DNA from: Haliclystus octoradiatus
Taxonomy: Eukaryota; Cnidaria; Staurozoa; Stauromedusae; Haliclystidae
NCBI GenBank assembly: GCA_916610825.1
Contig: OU744446.1
Coordinates: forward strand, 16,426,538-16,490,537
Length of the DNA: 64,000 nucleotides
Direction: 5' to 3'
A program made the translations under genes and the position numbers. The notes under the pieces are model-generated. The model made no database searches. It was not told where the DNA came from and worked only from the letters and a program-made list of their open reading frames with translations. The first letter of the stretch is position 1; the number at the start of each line of letters is the position of its first letter. This document shows positions 1 through 12,100 of this stretch, piece after piece.

Positions 1-131
1 GCTCAAAGGTCAAAGGTCATCTAGTTGTTTAAAGTATGTACATTTTTACAATTATTTTATTACATCTTAGGTCTTCCAAATGTATAATACGGATTCAGAA
101 TGTCTGCTCTCCCTGCCATTGTTTGTTTCAG

Positions 132-3100
132 TTGTGGCAAATGAATTGTCAAGGTATGACTAAGATCACAAAGTATTCATACTGCTTGTGACTTATCAAG
201 GATACTATAGAATCCGATGCCATGAGCATTTTCAGACTTTCAGCAGATTTCAGACTATAACGATCTAACAGTGCCGGATTAACCCATGAACAGACATATG
301 CCCCGCTAAATTTTAGGTAACATAGAACCGAATTCCGAATTGTATAATATGAAACCAAATTGATCCTCTGTACATAAAGACCCATGTATATTTACCAGTT
401 TTCTGGATAGAAATACTAAACAACCATATATTCCAAACAGTGTCTAACTTCGAATAAACCATAATGGCCATAATCCCCAATACAGTTCTCTTCGGATTTG
501 AGAGCCCTAACGTCCCCTAAACCACTCAAATTCCAACAACTTGAGTTTGATGAAGTCTTTAAAGTTTGAATTTTTATGCACCTCTTATTGTGATAAAACG
601 CAATACTCCATATTGCATAAATACCACACCAATCAGCAATGAGCACATCAATTATGTTTTCTTAGTGCTCTTTTTCACAAATACTCACATATGTTAAATG
701 TCCTTCTGACGATGCTTCACCTGCAGAAAATTACATTTTTAATTAAAATTGCCAAGATCATTCATTCAGAAGGGAAATTTGTTACATTGTCCATGGATGA
801 GATTCAACTTTTGAATATTTTTTGTTTCATTACAGATGTGGCAGCTATCAAGAATTAAGTACTACAATCAATTCCTTACTGCAAGCCAAGGCAAGTGGTA
901 TTAACTATGACTTGAGATTCAAACCTCAAAGCACAACTACTGTTTCTCTTGCTAATTGCCTTTACACTATAGAAACACGTATTCTGATGAAAGTGCAAAT
1001 AATGACTACCTTTTTCATTCTCTGCTTTTCAAATATAGCTTTTGAAACATGTTGAATCAGAATATTACAGAGCTTCCAGCCTGTGGAGTTTTGAATGCTG
1101 GAGGCTAAGGTGCCAAAGGCGCCCTCCACTAAGACATAGTGTTTTAATTAGTCACATGAAGTAGTTAACTACATTGAGGGCGTCCAGTGGCATCCAAATT
1201 GCGCGCCAAATTGGCTGTTAAATACGGACAACTAACATGATGAAACATCAAAATACATTCTCATACATTCCCTCCACTTGAGAATTCAAAGTTAAAACTC
1301 AATACCAAAAGTACGCACAAATATTTTATTACACAATGTTCATTTTATTTTTGACATTAAATCTTGAACTATACTGTCCAATTCCCTTTGTCAATAACAA
1401 ACACATGAACTATTGGGAGAATTTGGGAGCAATCAAGAGAGTGGGAGTTTGCCTTTGAAATATTATATAGAACATGGATGAGTCTTCACTCCTGTTGGTC
1501 AATCACATGTAATTATTGTTTCATATGTTTCAAATTGAACTTATGTTTCAGTCATTAACTCAGTTATATGCCGCTGTTATCACATTGATGGAGGCAAAAC
1601 ATGGCATGTCATTTATGAGCAAGGTAAGAATAACTAACAACTTAATATTCCAATTTTCATTTCCCAGTTATTGATTTCATCATATATATCAATAATGGTA
1701 TTAAAGGCCACAAGAATGGACCTTTTTCAAACCAACAATAAATTGAACTGAAAATGTATTGACTCCATTAAAACCGCTGGTGTTATTACTTGGTGTCATG
1801 GTAGGCATTTGGGCATGGATAAAGCTACTCTGTGCAAAATTCACTGACTTCATGAACATTAAATGTCCTATTTTTCATGATCCTGTCATGAACAGTTCAT
1901 GAACTGTTTACAAGGAATTCATTTGCAGCTTGTGTAATGCTCATGATGTTCATGAAAGTTAATCCATTTAAGGGTAATTGGCTGTTTTCTGTTGCTCTGG
2001 GAATGTGTCAACAAACGTATGTGTCTACAAACCGAGTAAAGAAGAATCTATTTGCACTGCGCTGTTTGGTTAGCTAATTTGAAATGTAGGCCATATGCAT
2101 CTTATGGCTAGATATCCTTCCTGTTGCTAGCCATAACCACTGACATCAAAACCATAAAAAGCGTGAAATGGCATGGAATTTTCACTTTTTAATAATGTGA
2201 ATATGGATCTTTTCATGGTTTTCAAACTTTTCCATGTCCTCAAAAATTGTGGTTTTCACTTTTTCACATTTTCATGATGTTTTCACAACATGTGACAACA
2301 AACTTATGTGTCCACAAACCGAGTAAGCTAGTATCTATTTTCACTACGTTGTTTGCTTAGCTAATTTGAAATGTAGGCCATATGCATCTTATGGCTAGAT
2401 ATCTTTCTTGTTGCTAGCCATAACTACTGACACCAAAACTATAAAAAGCATGAAATGGCATGGAATTTTCACTTTTTAATAATGTGAATATGAATCTTTT
2501 CATGGTTTTCAAACTTTTCCATGTCCTCAAAATTTGTTGTTTTCACTTTTTTACATTTTTATGATATTTTCACAACATTTTCATTGCATTTTCATGGTTT
2601 TGGTGTTGGTAGTGCAGTGCATAAAGGATTGAAGGCCCCACTGACCCAGTAAGGAATTAAACCAACTCCAAGTAGTTGTCTAACTTCATAACCAACCAAC
2701 AATATAACTTCAGCAATCTGTTTTTAATTTTTTAGGTTCTCTCTCATATTGCCGCATCTCGTAATGGATTAAGTGAAGCTGAGATTATGCAATTATTCCA
2801 TATTCCATGGCAGCATTGGGTGAAAGTTCTCAAAGGATTAATGTCACGTCGTCTCTTGACATTGCGGAATGGTCTTCTTATATGTTCATGTGACCCTGTA
2901 TGTATAATTTTTCAGTGCCAATCCACTTCAATTTTTAAGCCTCATTATTGATCATCCTGCAAACTTACTAGCTGCAAGCTTACTAGGTCAATCTGAATTT
3001 ATGATGATGATGATGATGTTTATTCCCAACTATTGTATATTACATATTATCATCAATCATGCTCAAAATAGACCCTTAACCGTGTTCCTTTTATTCTAGG

Positions 3101-6100
3101 CAAATTTGTATTGTTTAGAAAATCTGTCAGTTTCTTTATTGTTGTTACTTAATAACAGTTTTCAATCAAAACGATGTGAAGTATTCATTTTATACTTCGA
3201 AAACCCTTGTGTTGTGAGTCATCCCCCTTGGTGCCTTTGAAAGGTTATTACATGTGATTTTTGTTTTGCTATTTTCTCTCACAAAGGTTGAAGAAGCCAT
3301 TCGACTACGTTACAATGGAGCAAATGGTGGTTCAATAGAACATGTGCAGAAAAGTCTCATAAATCTTTTTCATTCAAAACTTATACCTGGAAGAATCACT
3401 TTCCGTGTAGCTGATGAGTTGCCATGGTTACTGTACAAAACTAATCAAAAAGAAATGTTGAGAGATTGCATTGGTATGATGTGTATATTCATGCGACTCT
3501 ACAGAAGGTACTTCAATTAATTATGTTAATTATTCAATCTCTTATGCTTACCATCTTTGATATTATAGTTGTCACGTGCACTATTTAATAACGAACTACA
3601 TTATTGAAGTTCACCAGGCTTGAATTAGATTCTCGTAATGTCTTTAAACCTGTTTCTCTTCAGATGTATCTGTCTTTGAAACTTTAATCTTGAAGTTATA
3701 TTTTTATATATATAGTTATATATATATTAGATATTATCTAATAGCAAAAAATAGTGCTCGATATCATTTGACAGAGCTAAATATAATAAAAGGAGTCAAA
3801 GACTACACATTCATAATTGTTACTAATAGTTTCATGCTTACGCAATCATCAGACAAATAAACTAATCAATGAAAAACATACACTTCCGCCTATATCGATT
3901 TACAAACACATATATATATGTTCCCTTCTTTGATTTCAGGGGTCGCTCGGCTGAGTTGTTGAAGTATTGGAAATATGTTGGCGAAGAGAGAAGTGGGATT
4001 GCTGATTCATATTTTAATTATGTTAAACATTTAGAAGAGAGTAAGGACACTTATTACATACTGTGGGTGTTGAAGATGGTGTAGATGTGTCTGAGTTGTC
4101 ACACATCGGAAGCGTATTTTTCATTTCTGCCCCTGCAAAACTTTATATAAACATTTCATATATTATTGAATAGTTCATGAACTCAGAAGTATTTCATGAA
4201 CGGTTCATGGACATTGACGAGTTCATGACAAATTTATGAAATATTGAATAACCTCAATTTCCCAAATGTTACAATTTTCATGGGATCTTTACAGACTTTT
4301 GTGATCTTATTTTAAAATGATGATAAAGATATGTTATAGAATACCTTTTGAATGGCATCAATACATACTGTAATTAAAAATATGCTAAATAAGGGATGGA
4401 TGCAGGGTCTGACAAAAGGTCCAGTCTTCTGGAATCCTAGAGGCATTTCAACATTTTCTTCTGAATTTTTTGTTGAAGTTTGACCAATAAATCATAAACT
4501 TATATATTTTCCTTTGAAGTAACTCTAACCTTCCGGTTCCAGAATCTAGGATTCCAGGATTTTTACTTTTATCAAACCTTGGATGGATGTAGAAAGTTCA
4601 ATAAATATTTACAAAAACTCATACAACTTGTGATATATCATCATTTTCTTTTTGATTTATGATGATAAATCTTCTTTTTTTCTATTGCCAGATCCAGAGT
4701 TAGCACCTAAAGTTCCTTCCTTGTATGATTCTCTTGGTAAATTCTTCATGGATATTGATGAACTTAATCTGGTAAGTTTACACCTTGTCTAGTATAAATA
4801 ATTTTGCATTAGCTAAACTAATATATTTGTTACTGAATATACTATTGACAATATACTAATCCTTAACGGCTCAATGATATCCAAGAATTAATCTAATTTT
4901 TTAAGTGTGGTTTTCTTAGAAGTGTTATACTTATTGTTATTGTGGCATTTCTCCATTCACCTTGCAAGATGAATTTAAAATTTATAAGGAGAACTCAGGA
5001 TACTTACTAGTGCACTTGTGAATTGAATATCCTTATAATATATACACTTTGAACATGGGATTAAATTTAAATCAAATTAGATCTCGAAGCGCTGGTGAAT
5101 TGTTTTGTTTGTTATATCGAAATGATCATGAATGCTGTGCTGAAAACTTGAATTTCATTTAATAGATATCAAAGGCTAGTAAAATCACCAATGTAGGCAG
5201 TTTATATATTTAGAGGGGAAGCCTCACTCATCTTAGATGGCTTTCAGTAGAGTCCTCTGAAATTTTATTTTTATTTTTTGCTAGTCTCAAGTATCCCAAC
5301 TTAACATAGCTTATATATATACATATATTTGAAATTTGTATAATGCGGTGTAAGTTGTCTTACTGATTAAACATAGGGCTCAATGCTCAGAGCTTAAATA
5401 ATATATAAATAAAATATTTTATAATTTTTTGCTTCAAATGTTTCAAATGTAACTTCTGCAAGAGTTGATGTAGAATCTCAAATTTTTAAATGTGAAATTG
5501 AGTTTAATGTTGATTCTATTTTAGCAGCCATTCCAACAATAATGCCAATAAATAGTTATCAGTAATGTAATAAAGTTAGATAATTCTATCCAGGATAAAA
5601 TGAAGGTGGGTAAATAAAAATAATAAAAAATTCTCTGTTTCCCCTGCATAGGCCATCAAGCCACTTGAAAGGTCATTAGAGTTACGTGAAACAACCCTCG
5701 ATCCAGATCACCCATCCGTTGCTTTATCATTTCATAATCTTGGAAGATTATATTTACAATGGAAGAAATATCGGTAAGCTATATTTCAGCTTATATTTCA
5801 GATTGTCGTTCAAATTCCACTAAAGGTCAACTCAGCTTTGACTCTATCTAAAACATCAAATGAATACCATCTTCTGATGGCAAACGGAATGGCCCAGAGG
5901 GATTTGCATTGTGAGTAGCCCCGGAACATCATTGCACATTGACAATATAGATCTATCTGCCTTGAAATCTGGTTAAGTTGATCTGCAATGTTGCACAATA
6001 TCAACAAGGAGTATTTAACATCATCTCAGTGAAAAGAGCCACTTCTATAAATAGAGGAGTGATACGGGTGCCTTCGGTAGGGCGATACAGTCTCAAATGC

Positions 6101-9100
6101 TTTAATATTTCAATAAAAATCAGGGTTTGCACTGTGATCCATAAAACTTGTACTTTGTTAAGGGGATATATAGTTATCCAATCAAAAGCTGATGCCATTG
6201 TCACATCAATCATCATAGAGTGTACCCATTGTACTTCTTGTACTTCTTGTCTGCTTCTTTGTATAAGTTTGAGTGTCTGATTCTGTAGATATTGATGACA
6301 AATTGTAACAAAAAATTGATATTGGTAGGTCTTTTGATTTGCAATTTTGAATTACGTTGGTTGGAGTTATTAGAAAAATGTGAAAGAAAAATATGTTGAA
6401 GGATGAGAAGAGCTGAAAAATTTAGTATAGGGAAGGAGGGAGGATCAAAATGATGGAAAATTGGGACTGAATATTGAAATATTCCTTTGTTACGATTTCC
6501 AGTGCTGTTGTATACCAGATGAAAAAGGTCACATTTTGGGTCACACATGTATGTTTTTATTATCAAATTTATACCAAAATAGCATCACATAGATCTATAA
6601 CTTTGTGATGGTTCCTCTGATAAATTTACAGATAGGCAACGTATGTTTTTACATAATTCTACATTATTGATATTTATTTGTATTTACAGTGCTGCTGAAA
6701 CTCTATATAAGCAAGCATTAGAAGTAATTGAAAATGTCTATGGAGCAAAGAACCCATTAGTTGCTAAGGTATGTTGTAGTAGACTCAAGTGTTTGTCAAA
6801 ATTGCAATAAATTTTGCTTGCATTCAGTAGAAATTGCACTGTATATGCGACTTTGTGGAATTTCCTAAAAGAGGCACATACCACAATCAGCACTTCTGGG
6901 GAGGTTGTCTCCTGGCAGATTAGTAAGCAATTTGCTATCAAATAGTTTTATATGCTGTGAAAGATATATAATGACTGGATTGGAAATCAATGAATCGATT
7001 TACACATAGCTATCAGGACTCACTGTAGCATGCTATTTTTAAAAGTCATAATGTTTTTTATATTGCATTGATAAAGAATGGTAATGAAATGCTTATTCAG
7101 CATTCACTTTTTAGTATGTTGATTGAATTAAGATTATTTCCCGTTCAATTTTCAGCAATACCGCAGGTATTTTTCTACAATCTAGGTCTCATATATATAT
7201 GAAAATGCAAATACTGTTGTGGTGGAATATTTCCCAGGACAATAGCTAGACTTTTAGTTTTAGTCAAAATACAATAAACTGATTGTGAGTTCACATTAAA
7301 CTTCCTTAGTATGAGATATTAGGATAATAACACGACCGGTCTGTATACTTGCACCACAACCTCAAAATTGTTAACTTTGCCATGTAACTGTGTCCAACTC
7401 CTTTAGAACATTTCCTCTATCTTGGATTGCTATTGTATACATTTTGTTGACAAGGTATAAATAGTAGTTGGATTGCAATGTAGCATACACTGTGGCTACT
7501 GTAACTTTCTTACTATATTTCTTCCATTATGCAGGAGCTAGAAGCGTTGGCCAGCCTTTATTCTGTCGAGGATAAGTATGTCGATCCCTACATCATAACT
7601 TGAAACTCGTGTAGAAGTTTTCTGTTTTAGATACTTTCAATCGAAATGTATTAGTATTACATGCATTTAGTCATGCTTCTATGCTTACTGTTTTTCAGCA
7701 TTTATTAGTTTGACTGATTCTAACATTTTCCTCAAAGATTAGAGTGACTGTATTAAATATCCAATTGCTAAAGGGCATTGTGCGTGTCTTTGCTTATAAA
7801 ACTTTACTCTTATTGATTTCAAATGCAAAGAGGAACAGCTCTTGCTTGAACGTATTTTCATTTTTTTTTTTTAACATTCTGAAATACCCCTTTTTCTTAT
7901 TATCCCTTCAAATTGTTTAATATTGAATCGTATAGTTTCAAGGTAAACTCCTCTGTAGCTGTAACCAGGGTCCGACAAAAGGATCATCCTTCTGGAATCC
8001 TAGATGCATTTCTATATATTCTTCTGAATTGTTTGTTGATTTTTGACCAATAAATAATTAAAATATCATTTTTCTTCTGAATTTTGTCTAACCTTCTGGA
8101 ATCTAGGATTCAGGAGTTACTTGCGAATAAGGACCATTTTTCTGCAGTATAACAACGTGCAGTAAATTGTAATATTACTTGAATAAATGTAATGCATGTT
8201 TGAATGTCAATTGATATTTTCTCAAATTGATAAGTATTATTTTCTTCTAGATTGGCATTAGCTGATCCACTTCGCAAGAGAGCCATGGAAATCAATGAGC
8301 AGCATTCACGTGATCAATCCTCAACGTTGGTTTCTAATGTCATCGCCTTATTCGATGACCAATTGGATTGCCTCTTGAAATCTGACGAATGTGCTGATGT
8401 TGCTAAATCATTTAATGATCTTGGTGTATTATTTTTCGTTCAATCAGATCAAAGGTAAGACATCGAATTCAGTTAAATCTCCTGTAATAAAGGGTTACCA
8501 CATACTTGCCATGTTTGTATTCATATTTACTAAACGAGAAAATGTTGGGAGACACGAGTGAAGCGCTAAAAAATCACGAGCTCCGAGCGAGTGATTTTTA
8601 GCTTCCCTAGTGTCTCCCAACATTTTCGAGTTTAGTAAATACGAAAACAAACATTTGCAAGCATGTGGTAACCCTTTTCTAAAATAAAATAAATGTCGGA
8701 ATCCCATTCGACGGCGAATTTTCAATTCATGAATTCACAATTTAAAATTCAATTTCAATTCATAAACCAAGCATATCCCACAAGAGAATTCCACAACAAG
8801 AATAGATTTTTTCGAATAAAAAAGACATATACAAGAACGTCTGTAATGTAAGTGGTACAATAGTTCTTTAGCAAATTAATGCAGTAATTGCTATTTAAAT
8901 TTTAGTTTTACCTTGAAACAGCGTAGTCTATAATTGTCTTTCATTCTGTGTGTTTATTTTGCATGTTACACGACCAATAATTCATTTACCACGCTTTTCA
9001 ATAAATAAAAACATCTTGAGCTAAATTTCGTTTTGTAAATCGTAGCCATTATTGAGATATTTATTGGATTGTTATCAAAAAGTTATAAATTCTGTATTTT

Positions 9101-12100
9101 ATCACAGATCAAACTTTTTGAAGCTTGCGGTTTTTCCCGGTTTTCGGAGCCATGTTTTACCCTAGGATTTCATGCACGCTCTTTCGACCAATCAGATCGC
9201 AGAAAACCTTCGTGATATTTTAGAACATGAATTCTGTTAACAAAACTACCATTTCATAATGAACACTTCATCACAAAGTCACAATTTGTTTGTTTGCTAT
9301 AAAATAAAGTTTACAAATTACAAACAGGTTTCGTCTTACCTTATAACTCCAGCACTCCGTTTCAACCCACCAGGAGTAGATAGTATGCAACGTCCCCCAC
9401 GCAATTTTAAAGAACCTCTAAAAGACAGAGACAGAATATGATCATATCTTCAAACTTCTGGCTCTGACCACAACAGGCTGAAACGCATCCTTTGACATCG
9501 CCATCTTAACGGATCTGGACTGTGCTACGATCAAGACAACTTGTTTTCATCATGCATTTTCCCTTAATAGCTTCTATATGTCACACATGAAGGGATGAGG
9601 CACTGCGATACAAATCCTACGCACTGGTTCTACAATAATCACGATCACGGCTTTATCATTTTGTTGTAAATTATGACAAGGAAGAAGGATAAGATAGGCA
9701 TAATGTTTTTCATTCTTTTGTTGGTAGGCTAGCGGAGGCTTTACTTGAAAGGGCTGTTGCGTTACGTGAAGATTGCGTTGGTAAAGACCACCCTGATTAT
9801 GCTCAATCTGTTCATAATTTAGCATCACTGTACAGTGACCAGGAAATGTAAGTTGTAATTGTAACATCTTGATCTGTAATGAAGATGATAGTTCAGGACT
9901 CTTTATTACAAGTTATGAGGAATGTCAAACGTGGAATTTCTGATTGAGCTCTACAGTTATTAATTAATAGATGTTAAGAATTGAGAATTAAGAAATACGT
10001 ATTAGTTAAAGAACACATCAGTTTCTCATACAATTGATGCATAATTGCATATAGTCTAAGTCGTGAAACATGTGCTCCACATTTTACTACACAAGTTTGA
10101 TCAAATGTGGTTCTCAAATTTTGAAAATCTAAAAATCCTGCTTTGCTTTGTTTGACTTTGTAACATTTCAATGTGCCCTATATCGAATCTGATTTATAAT
10201 AGGCTTCAATATTTTATACTAACCTCTGATTTCCATTGTTTTTTTCTTTTTTGATGAAGGTATGAAAAAGCAGAACAACTTTTTGAACAGGCTTGGGAAA
10301 TCCGCTCAAATGTTTGTATTGTATTTCGTAATTTAGAAATAACTTTTTGAAATGATATTGCCGTGTCACTATACATATATATATATAATTGAAGTCCTGA
10401 TGTACACTAATTGTTTTTCTATGTCTACACAAGCGATCACAAACCATCTATTCAGCACACATCTACCATCACAATCTATCCATGCAGATTGTGATGTCAA
10501 TGTCGGACAACATGTTTTGCCTTCTGGGATCCTAGAACATTTCATCTTTTTCTACTGACGTTTTTGTTGAAGTTTGACCTATAAATCAGGGAAAATATCA
10601 ACTTTGTTCTCGATTTACTCCAGCCTTCCATCCTTGCACTCCGAATAGATTCAGCATGATTATTAATGTATGAGTTTAGGAATGCCTTCATGATCAATAA
10701 GTTATTGATCGCCCTCCTCCTCCTCACTTGCAGTTTCTTATACAGTATAATAAATTGATATGCAGTGTCAGCGGCTGAGATCAATAAGGAGCGTTTAACA
10801 TCATTGCTAATCTAAGATCTAATCTGATCTAGCTATCTCTAAGATTACCTTTAACTTTATTAAATAAGTTATATATGTTACATTAAGTAATTGCGCTGAT
10901 CTGATGTGTGTCCTATTATTGAATATTCTTTCTGTTTCTGTTTCTTTTTCATTTTAGTGTTTAACTATTGATAATCCATCATTACAAGCAACACTTCGTC
11001 ATCTTGCTGTTGTATACCGTAAACAGGTACTTTCAAACCTTTTAACTTGTTTTATTTACGGACAAAGGACAGCCATCGCACTCTATAGTATATCTGATTT
11101 GTCTTGGAACTCAAATTTATTTTAATTTTGGTACAGCTTGCTCGATTCACCTGTTGATATATATTCAAGGTCTCCTTCCAGCTGATACACGTCTTGTGTC
11201 ATAAGAATTTCATGTTCACCCAAATGTATTTGAAATGGACTTCAAGTCTTGTGCGTGTTAATAGTGTGCTTCTAGGCTACATTTCCACTTGGGAAAGTGT
11301 GCGTCGTATCTGTGATTTGTTGCACTTGATAATAATTCAAATTATTGTGTATTTGTGATCATACTTTTCATATATTTCCATTATTATCTGTCTTTATTCT
11401 TAGTAGATGTTGAAACATCTTCATGTTATTTAAGGTTGGCTATATGCCAATAAATTCTCGTTTCAATTGCTTAACATATTAACATAACATAACATAACAT
11501 AACATAACATAACATAACATAACATAACATAACATAACATAACATAACATAACATAACATAACATAACAAACATAACATAACATAACATAACATAACATA
11601 ACATAACATAACATAACGTAACAAACATAACATAACATAACATAACATAACATAACATAACATAACATAACATAACATAACATAACATAACAAACATAAC
11701 ATAACCTAGCGTAACGTGACGTAGCGTAACGTGACGTTGCGTAACATAAGATAGCATATCATAACATAACATAACATAACAAAACATTTATTTTTCAGAA
11801 AAAGTTCCAAGAAGCAGAGTTCCTTTACAGGTATCCTTAAATTCTTTTTTTCATGCTAAATTTGCTACAATTTCATACCCTGGGCCTTGACTGTACTGCA
11901 TTGCTCTTCCAATATTCAACTTTGCTTCTATAGAGATATTTAATGTATTGTCAACATTATGTAGTTTGTACCAAAGTCGGTGATAAACCTCACTAGAATA
12001 TCATATTAGTCAATTTTGATATTTATTTCAAGTATTAGCTGTTCATTTTATTATAAACAATATTCTATACTTTCAGACTCATTTTCATAACATTTGCAAA

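Noticed and set aside
9259..9441. 60-codon frame in an NPHP3 intron
   Set aside because: No conserved motif, and the NPHP3 frame is already complete on both sides (8454 to 9728).
11463..11787. Cys/Tyr/Met-rich open frames, and a CRISPR-like regular array
   Set aside because: They are (AACAT)n pentanucleotide repeats without spacers, in an animal intron.
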